The notes under the pieces are model-generated. The model searched no databases, was not told where the DNA came from, and worked only from the letters and a program-made list of their open reading frames with translations. From Paractinoplanes maris (GTDB taxonomy: Bacteria > Actinomycetota > Actinomycetes > Mycobacteriales > Micromonosporaceae), in the NCBI RefSeq assembly GCF_023544465.1, contig NZ_JALPVL010000001.1, positions 949,973 through 1,013,972 on the forward strand: 64,000 nt of DNA, given 5' to 3'. Position 1 is the first letter of the stretch. The number at the start of each line of letters is the position of its first letter. Of this stretch, positions 28,398-37,090 are shown in pieces. The position numbers and the translations under genes are program-made.

Positions 28398-31300
28398 TTA
28401 CGGGGTGACCGACGTGATCGTGATCGGGGCCCGGCCGACGACCGCACCCTGGTCGGTCACGATCGCGACCTCGCCCGACAGCTCACGACCGGCCGGCGGC
28501 ACCGAGAGCGCCGTGACCGTGGCGTCGACCGTGGTCGACGCGCCGTTGGCCAGGGTGATCGGCGTGGCCGGCACACTCACCGAGCCGAGCGCCGGGCTGA
28601 AGAAGGCGTCGAGGTAGTCGTACGCCGTGGTGCCCGCGGGCACCGAGTAGCCGTCCACCACGGCGGTGTAGGTGCCCGCCGGCGGGTTGGCCAGGGAGAT
28701 CGACTCCTCCGAGTCGCCGTCGGCGTCCTGGCCGACCAGGGTGTCACCCTGGTAGAGCGACAGGTCGAGGTCGGCGGCGGCGTCGGCCGGGTTGCCGATC
28801 GCCACGTCGAGCCGCGTCGCACCGTCCGGCACCACGATCTCGTACTCCTGGCTCGCGCCCTCGGCGATGGTCGGACGCTGGCGGCTGGCGCTGCCGAGCG
28901 GTCCACCCTGCGCGGTCACCGTGACCGGGCCGAACAGGTTCTTGACGGTGAAGGTCACCGGCGTCGGCCGGCCGACCGTCACGCCGGGCAGCGTGACGGA
29001 CTCCGGCGTCAGCTGAACGCCCTGGACCTTGGCCGCCAGCTTGAACGGGTTGCTCAGCACCGGCGTGGTCCGCCGCGACTCGATCTCGAGCTCCCAGATG
29101 CCCGGGATCGGGTTCTCGTAGGCGCGCTCCTCCGGCTTGCAGACGTTCGCGTCGGAGTAGTTCGTGTAGCAGTTCGCGCTGGCGGTGTCCTCGGCCGGCA
29201 CGCCCCACGGGTTGATCGCGATCCAGCGGGTCTGCGAACCGGCGGCGGTGCCGGACAGGTCCACCTGGAGCGCCTTCGCACCCTCGGGAACAGTGACGTA
29301 GAACGAGGTGGTCGAGCTGCGGTCGACCTGGCCTGAGAAGGTGGTCGCGTACGACGGCTTCCTGGTGTCGACACCCGTGACGATCGTGTTGAGCACCTCG
29401 AAGTCGACCACGGGCGTGGCCGGGTCGTCGACCTTGAGGATCGCGCTCGCCACACCGTCCTTCGCCCGCACCACGACCGGCACGCTGACCGTCTTGTTCA
29501 GCGGCAGCAGGACCAGCGGGGCGGAGACGAACGAGGAACGGTCGCCGATCCACGAGAGCTTGTGCAGCACCGGGTAGCTCGGGCCGGAGGTGCGGGTCAG
29601 CTTGATCGTCTGAACCTTCACCTGACCCGGCTTGAGGCCACCGGCGGCCACGGCACAGCGGTTGTAGAGGCCTTCGCCCCGGCCGGGCGTGGCCAGCTGG
29701 TCGTCGAGCGGCGTGCAGACCGGCGCCGACGACGTGTACGTGCGGGTGGCCGACTTCCTGGCCAGCAGCTTCCACGCGTCCGGCACGTTGAGCTGACCGT
29801 AACCCTGCTCGTTGACCTGCTCACCCGCGATCGAGTCGGCGGTCGAGTAGATCGCCCGCCGCAGCGACAGCGGGGACACCTTGATGCCGTTGGCTTTGGC
29901 CGCCGACAGCAGCAGCGCCGCACCACCGGCGGCCTGCGGGGAGGCCATCGAGGTGCCGTTCTGCATCGAGTAGCCCGGCGGCAGGGTGTAGGGCACAGTG
30001 GCCAGGCCGGGGACGACCTCCCAGGTCGGCGACAGCGAGATCGCCGAACCGGGGGCGGCGATGTTCGGCTTGAAACCGCCGTCCTCCCGCGGGCCGCGTG
30101 ACGAGAACGGGATCAGCTGCAACGGCTTGCGGGTGTCCGCGCCGTAGTTGGCCTTCCACGTGTCGTCCGAGATGCTGGCCGCGACGCTGACCACCGCGGT
30201 CGCGCCGGACGGCTCGCCGATCGTGTTCACACCCGGACCGCTGTTGCCGGCCGAGATGAACAGCTGGACGCCGTACTTGTTGATCAGGTCGTTGTAGAGC
30301 TTGGCCTGCGCGTTGGTGCCGTCGTTGAGCGAGGGCAGACCACCGATCGACATGTTGACCACGTCGACGCCGCGGTTGATCACCAGATCGGACATGCCGG
30401 TGGTCAGCGCGACGTTGGTGCAGCCGCCGCCCCACGAGCAGGCCCGCGAGGAAACGATCTTCGCGCCGGGCGCCTGACCGTCGAAGGCCGCGTTGCCGAA
30501 CAGGTCGTTGCCCGCGGCGATGCCGGCCACGTGCGAGGCGTGCAGGCTCTCCGGGATGCCGATGTTGACGAAGTCGGCCGTGGGCGGGTAGTTCGGGTTC
30601 TCCAGCGGCGCGAGGTCGACGTCCTCGCGGTACTCGACGACGAACGGCATGCGCTCGACCACCGCGGTGGCGGCGTTGTCGGTGCCGAAGTGCCCGACGT
30701 CGTACTTCTCCTTGTACGGCCGCATGACGGCGTCGTCGGTGAAGTCGAGGTTCTGGTTGGTGTCGACCCGGATGTCGTGGCTCACCGTGTCGTAGAGGAT
30801 GCCCCAGGTGTCGGTCGTGTCGCCGTCCCGGTTGACGTCACCCGCGGCGTCGGACCCGGCGGTGATCGCCTCGCTGAAGCGGTTGATCCGCCAGGTTCCG
30901 GCCGGAGCCTTCCAGGTGCCACCCGCGTACGTGAACGTCGGGCCGGTCACCTCGGTGATCATGCCCCGCCAGGAGGCGTCGGCCTCGAGCAGCGGGTCGG
31001 TGGCGGTCACCCAGTCGACGATCTTGCGCTCGCCGGTGGTCGTCTTCGCCAGCGCCGGGTGGTCGATGTCCACACCGGAGTCCATGATGCCGATCGTGAT
31101 GCCGCGACCGTCGTACTTCGGGTTCTTCTTCTTGAAGTCCACCGAGCCGGTCTCGTCGGTCGGCAGGTACGGGTTCGCGGCCGGCGTCGACGGGCCGGGA
31201 GCAGCCAGTTGCACCGGCTTGCCGGGCTTGTCGTGACTACCGGTCTCCGGGAGCTTGATCGTCTCTTCGAGGTCGACGGCGGCCACACCGGCCAGATTCG

Positions 31301-31673
31301 CGGCGGCCACCACCTTGGCGATCGGCACGGACGCGAGCACGTAGCCGATCTCGTCGAAGTGCCGGGTGACGACACCGCCGAGCGCCTTGATCTTCGACGC
31401 GACCTCAGTGGACCGACCGGCGTCGGTGGCCACGATCACCGTGACGAACTTCTTGTGGGCGGCTTCGGCCTTGGCCAGCAGCTCGGCGTCATGCCCGCCG
31501 AGGGTGTCGGCCGGTGACTCCTTGGGGGTGGCAGGGTTCTCGGCGGCCTGCAGGGCGCCCTGACCGGGCGCCGCCGCGGCCGGCAGCACACTGCTCAGCG
31601 TCGCGCCGGCGGCCACGCCGACAGCCAGCACAGAGGTGAACGTTCGCCGGCCCCAGGTGGATTGTTGTCTCAC
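28398..31673 (-). CDS. Large secreted S8 (subtilisin-like) serine peptidase
   Basis: 1,091 residues. Tat/Sec-like signal 'VRQQSTWGRRTFTSVLAVGVAAG...PAAAAPG', an inhibitor-type prodomain (~60-150), then a peptidase S8 domain: Asp in 'IGIMDSGVDIDHPA' (~198), His in 'SLHASHVAGIAAG' (~381) and Ser in 'QNGTSMASPQAAG' (~576). The D-to-H insert of about 180 residues is large. The C-terminal 400 residues hold two or more beta-sandwich modules ending in a PPC-like domain (YQGDTLVGQDADGDSEESI). I choose GTG 31673 because GGAGGA lies eight bases upstream; the 40-residue longer frame lacks a signal layout. Its leader has an 8-bp hairpin (31696-31721). Confidence 0.95.
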   Translation of the reverse strand: MRQQSTWGRRTFTSVLAVGVAAGATLSSVLPAAAAPGQGALQAAENPATPKESPADTLGGHDAELLAKAEAAHKKFVTVIVATDAGRSTEVASKIKALGGVVTRHFDEIGYVLASVPIAKVVAAANLAGVAAVDLEETIKLPETGSHDKPGKPVQLAAPGPSTPAANPYLPTDETGSVDFKKKNPKYDGRGITIGIMDSGVDIDHPALAKTTTGERKIVDWVTATDPLLEADASWRGMITEVTGPTFTYAGGTWKAPAGTWRINRFSEAITAGSDAAGDVNRDGDTTDTWGILYDTVSHDIRVDTNQNLDFTDDAVMRPYKEKYDVGHFGTDNAATAVVERMPFVVEYREDVDLAPLENPNYPPTADFVNIGIPESLHASHVAGIAAGNDLFGNAAFDGQAPGAKIVSSRACSWGGGCTNVALTTGMSDLVINRGVDVVNMSIGGLPSLNDGTNAQAKLYNDLINKYGVQLFISAGNSGPGVNTIGEPSGATAVVSVAASISDDTWKANYGADTRKPLQLIPFSSRGPREDGGFKPNIAAPGSAISLSPTWEVVPGLATVPYTLPPGYSMQNGTSMASPQAAGGAALLLSAAKANGIKVSPLSLRRAIYSTADSIAGEQVNEQGYGQLNVPDAWKLLARKSATRTYTSSAPVCTPLDDQLATPGRGEGLYNRCAVAAGGLKPGQVKVQTIKLTRTSGPSYPVLHKLSWIGDRSSFVSAPLVLLPLNKTVSVPVVVRAKDGVASAILKVDDPATPVVDFEVLNTIVTGVDTRKPSYATTFSGQVDRSSTTSFYVTVPEGAKALQVDLSGTAAGSQTRWIAINPWGVPAEDTASANCYTNYSDANVCKPEERAYENPIPGIWELEIESRRTTPVLSNPFKLAAKVQGVQLTPESVTLPGVTVGRPTPVTFTVKNLFGPVTVTAQGGPLGSASRQRPTIAEGASQEYEIVVPDGATRLDVAIGNPADAAADLDLSLYQGDTLVGQDADGDSEESISLANPPAGTYTAVVDGYSVPAGTTAYDYLDAFFSPALGSVSVPATPITLANGASTTVDATVTALSVPPAGRELSGEVAIVTDQGAVVGRAPITITSVTP

Positions 31674-31695
31674 GTACGGGTCCTCCGGAAGGAAG

Positions 31696-31721
31696 GCGCC
31701 CAGCGGGGGTTCACTGGGCGC
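31696..31721 (-). promoter_or_regulatory. Leader hairpin of the S8 peptidase mRNA
   Basis: GCGCCCAG, a ten-base loop, CTGGGCGC: a perfect 8-bp stem in the 5' leader, about 10 bases upstream of the GGAGGA ribosome-binding site. It could stabilise the mRNA or modulate initiation. Confidence 0.4.
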
Positions 31722-31834
31722 ATTCCCCGGATCTTCCGATCGATCGGCATAGAAGTCACTACGGTCGATGACGTTGTGACTAGCCCGTGACATTCGGTCC
31801 GGCGCATTAATTCGGCCGTGTTACCGCAGGTCAC

Positions 31835-31864
31835 TTCGCATGTCGCTGTATCGACGCATGCGAA
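31835..31864. promoter_or_regulatory. Inverted repeat in divergent intergenic region
   Basis: TTCGCATG, 14 bases, CATGCGAA. A perfect 8-bp dyad in the 323-base gap between the S8 peptidase and the Hsp70 fusion. The spacing fits a dimeric regulator binding site near either promoter. Nothing else is recognised in the gap apart from the S8 leader hairpin. Confidence 0.4.
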
Positions 31865-31996
31865 AGCAATTGTCCTTGTCGAGAGGCCACTCTCCGCGAG
31901 CGTGCCCCTTTCGGACACCGTCGTCCGCCGATCGGCGGCGAGGTCCGGCGTCGCGGGGTCCGTTCGATCGTCGTACCCGGGTCGTAGCATGACGCC

Positions 31997-34957
31997 GTGA
32001 CCGAAGGCTTCGAGCTCGGCGTCGACCTGGGCACCTCACACACCGTGGCCATGCTGCGACGTCCCGACGGGCGCACCCGGCCGTTGCTGTTCGACGGCCG
32101 TCCGCTGCTGCCCTCCGCGGTCTATCTCGACGCGTCCGGCCGCCTGCACGTCGGGGCCGACGCCCTCCGGCTCGGCCAGGCCGACCCGGGCCGTCTCGAG
32201 CCCCACCCGAAACGCCACGTCGACGACGACTCGGTGCTGCTCGGCGACGGCCGCGGCGTGCCGACGCCCGACCTGCTGGCCGCCCTGCTGGGCGCGGTGG
32301 CCCACGAGGCGGTGGCCACCGCGGGCTTCCTGCCCCCGGCCACCGTCACCCATCCGGCCTCGTGGGGCGCGCCCCGCCGGGCCGTCCTGGTCGAGGCGCT
32401 CGCCCGGGCGGGCTGGCCGGCCGAGACGGCCCTGCTGCCCGAGCCGGTGGCCGCCGCCCGTTACTTCGCCGAGGTGCTGCGCCGCCCGCTGCCGGTCGGC
32501 TCGTCGCTGGCCGTCTTCGACTTCGGCGGCGGCACGCTCGACGTGGCCGTGGTGCGCCACGACGGGCCCGGGGCCGGCTTCTCGGTGACGGCCTCGGGCG
32601 GCGCCGACGACCTGGGCGGGCTCGACCTCGACGCGGCGCTCGTCGACCATCTGGGCAAGTCGCTGGCCGGGGCCGAGCCCGAGGCGTGGCGGGCGCTGAC
32701 CGAGCCGGTGACCCTGGCCCAGTGGCGGGCGCGGCGGCAGTTCTGGGAAGACGTGCGGGGCGCCAAAGAGATGCTGTCGCGCAGCTCGTTCGCCCCGGTG
32801 CCGGTGCCGGGGGTCGAGCACGCGATACACCTGACGCGCGACGAGCTCGAGGCGGCCGCCGATCCCCTCGTCCGCCGTGCGGTGGGCGAGGCCGGCGCGG
32901 TGATCAAGGCGGCCGGGTTGCCGCCATCCGAGCTGGCCGGCCTCTTCCTGGTCGGCGGCTCGTCCCGGGTGCCGCTGGTGGCCCGGTTGCTGCACGCCGA
33001 GCTGGGCATCGCGCCGACCGTCCTGGAGCAACCCGAGCTGCCGGTGGCCGAGGGCGCCACCCTCATCGCGTCCTCCGCGGCGCAGCCGGCTTCCGGGCCA
33101 CCCACGGCGACCGCCGGGCCACCGACTCGGACTGAAGCCGCACCGCCGCCGACTCGGACCGAGGCCGCGCCGCCGCCGACTCCTCTCCCGATCCCCGCTC
33201 CGGCAGCGTCGGCCGCTGGGCCGCCTGCTGGCCCGGCCGCTGGATCGGTTGCTGGACCGGCCGCCGGGCCGGTTGCTGGACCGGCCGCCGGGCCGGTTGC
33301 TGGACCGGCCGCCGGGCCGGTTGCTGGACCGGCCGCCGGGCCGGTTGCTGGACCGGCCGCCGGGCCGGTTGCTGGACCGGCCGCTGGACCGGGCGCCTCC
33401 GGCGACGATCGTCAGTACGCCGAGCCGGTCGACCCGTGGGCCACCGGGGAAGCCGCCGCGATCGCCGCCGGTGGCCCGCCCATGCCCGGCTCGCCGTCCT
33501 TCCCCGGCTCCGGCGCGGGCTCGGGTTCCCAGGGCACCTTCGGGCCGCCCAGCGCCGAGCCGTGGCTCGCCTCCGACACACCCCAGCCGGCGCCCGAGCC
33601 CACCCCGGCCCGGCCCAACCGCCGCCGCCGCTGGGTCATCGCCGCGGCCGCCGCGACGGTCGTCGTCGTGGCCGCGGGGGCCGTCCTGACCTGGGTGCTC
33701 TGGCCCCGGTTCCCGGCCCTTGACTACCAGAACCTGAGCGACCCGACCCACGTCACGCCGGCCGTGCCGATCGGCTCGGCCTGGAAAGACGCCGTCGTCC
33801 GCGACGACCGCGCCTACCTGGGCAGCGCCGACTACGACACCGGCAAGGCCGGCGTTGTCGCCATCGACACCGGCGCCGGGAAACCGGCCTGGAGCAACCC
33901 CGACGTCGGCACGGCCAAACGCTGGCAGTCGATGGTCGCCCTGCCCGACGGCGTCGCGCTGTTCAGCGAAACCGACTACGACACCGACTCCCGTCAGCTG
34001 ATCGTGCTCGGCGACGACCGCGGCGAGAAACGGTGGGAGCGCACCCTCGGCGACAACGACCTGGTCTTCTTCGCCGGCGACCACGCTGTCATCGCCGACC
34101 GCGCCGGCAAACAGCTGGTCGGCCTCGACCTGGCCCGCGGACGACAGGAATGGCAGATCCCCGACCCGGAGGGCGTCACGGCGCCCGCACTCGTCGCCGT
34201 CACCACCCCGGCCGACCTGTCCGGACCGGCCAGCCCCGCCGGGCGCCCGCTGTCCCCCGACTTCGGCGACGACCCCCGCCTCGTCCAGGTCAGCGCCGAC
34301 CGCACCGCGCGGGTGATCGACGCCGATTCCGGTGAGGTGCTCGCCTCCCGGGCCAACGTCGCCCGCCCCGACGACGAGATGATCGCCCACAACGGCCGTC
34401 TCATCGTGCGCGGCTCCGAAGACATCCACCGCATCGTGGCCTACGACCTCGGCCGGCTCGACGGCGACACCATCGCCTACACGGCCCGCTCCGCCACCGC
34501 ACGGCTGACCGGTCTGGCCCCCTGCGGCGACGACCGGGTGTGCCTGATCGAGGGCACCGGGTCCGGCGACGACAACGCCAAGGTGGTCGCCGTCGACGTG
34601 ACCGAAGGCCGGCGGGTCTGGGAAGCCCAGGCCCCCGACGCCGACACCGTCATCCCCGTCGGCGAAGCCGTGCTGGTGAGCTACTCGACGACCACCCGGC
34701 TGATCGACTCGGACGGCCACGAGATCTGGACCAGGCAGGCCGCCGCCGTCCGGCTCGACGCGGCCAACGTCCTCGAATTCAGCAAACCGCTGGCGGGATA
34801 CGCCGACGACCCCGCCGTCGCCGGCCGCCACCTCGGCGACGACGCCGTCCAGCTCGGCCCGCTGGCCGACGTCCAGACCGACACCTGCTCGTGGAACACG
34901 ACCCATCTGGCCTGCGCCACCGCGAAAGACTTCATCGTCGTCCAATACGCCGGATAA
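31997..34957 (+). CDS. Hsp70-type ATPase fused through a repeat linker and TM helix to an extracytoplasmic beta-propeller
   Basis: 986 residues. Residues 1-355 are an Hsp70/actin-fold ATPase: phosphate-1 'GVDLGTSHTVAML', phosphate-2 'FDFGGGTLDVAVV' (~174) and adenosine motif 'LVGGSSRVPLVARLL' (~318). The Hsp70 substrate-binding domain is absent. About 360-545 is a disordered Ala/Pro/Gly linker, including an (AGPAAGPV)n block encoded by a 24-bp tandem repeat. Residues ~548-572 are one TM helix after RRRR. From ~580 on is a PQQ-like beta-propeller with blades such as 'GVVAIDTGAGKPAW' and 'VVAVDVTEGRRVWEAQ'. By the positive-inside rule the ATPase is cytosolic and the propeller is outside. A transmembrane sensor or assembly role is inferred. 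The start is GTG 31997. Confidence 0.92.
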   Translation: MTEGFELGVDLGTSHTVAMLRRPDGRTRPLLFDGRPLLPSAVYLDASGRLHVGADALRLGQADPGRLEPHPKRHVDDDSVLLGDGRGVPTPDLLAALLGAVAHEAVATAGFLPPATVTHPASWGAPRRAVLVEALARAGWPAETALLPEPVAAARYFAEVLRRPLPVGSSLAVFDFGGGTLDVAVVRHDGPGAGFSVTASGGADDLGGLDLDAALVDHLGKSLAGAEPEAWRALTEPVTLAQWRARRQFWEDVRGAKEMLSRSSFAPVPVPGVEHAIHLTRDELEAAADPLVRRAVGEAGAVIKAAGLPPSELAGLFLVGGSSRVPLVARLLHAELGIAPTVLEQPELPVAEGATLIASSAAQPASGPPTATAGPPTRTEAAPPPTRTEAAPPPTPLPIPAPAASAAGPPAGPAAGSVAGPAAGPVAGPAAGPVAGPAAGPVAGPAAGPVAGPAAGPVAGPAAGPGASGDDRQYAEPVDPWATGEAAAIAAGGPPMPGSPSFPGSGAGSGSQGTFGPPSAEPWLASDTPQPAPEPTPARPNRRRRWVIAAAAATVVVVAAGAVLTWVLWPRFPALDYQNLSDPTHVTPAVPIGSAWKDAVVRDDRAYLGSADYDTGKAGVVAIDTGAGKPAWSNPDVGTAKRWQSMVALPDGVALFSETDYDTDSRQLIVLGDDRGEKRWERTLGDNDLVFFAGDHAVIADRAGKQLVGLDLARGRQEWQIPDPEGVTAPALVAVTTPADLSGPASPAGRPLSPDFGDDPRLVQVSADRTARVIDADSGEVLASRANVARPDDEMIAHNGRLIVRGSEDIHRIVAYDLGRLDGDTIAYTARSATARLTGLAPCGDDRVCLIEGTGSGDDNAKVVAVDVTEGRRVWEAQAPDADTVIPVGEAVLVSYSTTTRLIDSDGHEIWTRQAAAVRLDAANVLEFSKPLAGYADDPAVAGRHLGDDAVQLGPLADVQTDTCSWNTTHLACATAKDFIVVQYAG
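33247..33390 (+). repeat. 24-bp tandem repeat (VNTR) inside the Hsp70-fusion gene
   Basis: Five identical copies of a 24-base unit starting GGTTGCTGGACCGGCC, then a sixth with changes at its end. Each copy keeps the frame and encodes AGPAAGPV. Identity at synonymous sites shows recent expansion or homogenisation. Confidence 0.95.
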
Positions 34958-34964
34958 CGACGAA

Positions 34965-34996
34965 CCGGGCGGCTCCCCCACAGGGGAACCGCCCGG
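34965..34996. terminator. Bidirectional intrinsic terminator
   Basis: CCGGGCGG-c-TCCCC, a short loop, GGGGA-a-CCGCCCGG, between the convergent Hsp70-fusion and msiK genes. Confidence 0.8.
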
Positions 34997-35015
34997 ATCA
35001 TTACTGCTGTGTCGC

Positions 35016-36101
<1,086 letters not shown>

Positions 36102-36238
36102 GCTGAAACAGACTTCCTTTCCACCGGCAGGAACGTGCCGGACGATCCGAGTGGAGGAACAGCCCCGTAAACGTAAAGCTTTTTCCACGTCATGCCAAGG
36201 AAGCCCAGCAAGTTCCCAGCCGTTATGCTGGCCCCCAC

Positions 36239-36312
36239 GCCCCTGTAGCTCAGATGGCCAGAGCACCCGTCTTGTAAACGGGAGGTCGTCGGTTCGATCC
36301 CGACCGGGGGCT
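36239..36312 (+). tRNA. tRNA-Thr (anticodon UGU)
   Basis: 74-base cloverleaf. Acceptor GCCCCUG with CGGGGGC (one G-U pair), D-arm with AGCUCAGAUGGCCAGAGC, anticodon stem CCCGU/ACGGG with loop CUUGUAA (anticodon UGU, reads ACA), T-arm GUCGG-UUCGAUC-CCGAC, discriminator U. CCA is not encoded. Confidence 0.96.
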
Positions 36313-36673
36313 CGTCGGAGTGTTCGTCTGTTTGCCGAAAGCGCAAACCTGGCCGACTCGCATTCCTCCCTGGGGGCCGAGCCCCCAGACCCCCACGTCA
36401 CGGTGCTGACGGTCGTGGGTGGTCACGCTGGAAGGCCCTTCGGGCCGGGGGTGGGGGCCATTGGCGGCTGCGCCGCCTTGGCGATCACAACCCCAACGTG
36501 CGTCGGGTGCCCAGCTCTACATGAGTCGGCCGTTCAGACCGTATAAAGCCGTCCAGTCCTGTGTAAAACAGTCGTGCGGGAAGTAATAGCGACTGGGTCT
36601 TAGCTGTGGGCGTCACGGGACGTCTGGCCTGGTGCCCGGCGGGGGTCTGGTTTTTCAGAACAAGGACCCGTTG
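36313..36673. other. Intergenic region without a gene; several short GC hairpins
   Basis: No reading frame with normal codon bias is seen. The stretch after the tRNA holds short self-complementary blocks (TGGGGGccgagCCCCCA, GGCCCttcGGGCC, GGCGGCtgcGCCGCC), typical of actinomycete intergenic repeats. Around 36530-36600 the base composition drops in GC. It runs into the large hairpin at 36674. Confidence 0.6.
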
Positions 36674-36804
36674 GGTTGGGGGCTCTCCGGGCGACGGCAG
36701 ACGTGGCTCATCGTCAGTAGGGGCAGGATGCAAGCCGCCTTTTGCTTGCGTCCTGCCCCTACTGACGATTCGCTTTCGGCTGACGACGGCCGGAGAGCCC
36801 CCAA
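36674..36804. repeat. Long nested inverted repeat (about 130 nt hairpin)
   Basis: Inner arms 36711-36735 and 36744-36768 are 25 bp each with a single G-T mismatch and an eight-base loop. Outer arms TTGGGGGCTCTCCGG and CCGGAGAGCCCCCAA pair over 15 bp. The internal loop between them is partly complementary. It has no coding potential and may be a structured RNA or a miniature mobile element. Confidence 0.8.
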
Positions 36805-36850
36805 GCCACCCACCGCAACCATCGCCAGGGAGCTCTCCAGCGATGGCCGG
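36799..36850 (-). repeat. Dispersed 52-bp repeat, copy 1
   Basis: Reverse complement of 63822-63873 with two mismatches over 52 bases. It includes a small dyad (CATCGC...GCGATG) around GGAGAGCTCC. Copy 1 overlaps the right foot of the long hairpin. Confidence 0.85.
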
Positions 36851-36919
36851 GGGTTCGGGGGCAGCGCCCCTGAGGGCTTCGGCCGGAAACCAGTTTCGCC
36901 CAGCGTCGTTGGGAAGCGC

Positions 36920-37030
36920 ATGAAGATCAAGTTGTACGTCGCGGTTGTGGCGCTCGTTCTGCTTCCGGCGCCGGCCGCGGCCGTGGTCTCGCTGGCCCCC
37001 GCAGCCGTCGCGAGCGCCTCGATCGGGTGA
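36920..37030 (+). CDS. Predicted 36-residue hydrophobic peptide
   Basis: ATG 36920 after GGGAAG opens MKIKLYVAVVALVLLPAPAAA and then VVSLAPAAVASASIG, a Lys-led hydrophobic helix like a signal peptide or single-pass membrane peptide. A perfect 15-bp terminator hairpin follows six bases after the stop, which supports a transcribed unit. No family is recognised; it could be a translated part of the repeat element. Confidence 0.4.
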   Translation: MKIKLYVAVVALVLLPAPAAAVVSLAPAAVASASIG

Positions 37031-37035
37031 AAGCA

Positions 37036-37069
37036 GAGCCACCCGCCCGTAACGACGGGCGGGTGGCTC
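37036..37069. terminator. Intrinsic terminator
   Basis: GAGCCACCCGCCCGT, loop AACG, and the exact complement: a 15-bp stem without a T tract. It lies between the small peptide gene and rlmB and can serve both strands. Confidence 0.8.
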
Positions 37070-37090
37070 CAGGTCGCTGAGGAGTGCGGG

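Noticed and set aside
24394..31673. Protease pair as a defence or toxin-delivery island
   Set aside because: Both are ordinary secreted proteases with signal peptides, separated by unrelated genes; no immunity or secretion genes.
33247..33390. CRISPR-like regular repeats
   Set aside because: Units are directly adjacent with no spacers and are in frame in a protein linker.
36485..37042. 185-residue minus-strand and 132-residue plus-strand frames over the repeat
   Set aside because: They read through the inverted repeats and have no normal codon pattern; only the last 36 codons on the plus strand are worth noting.
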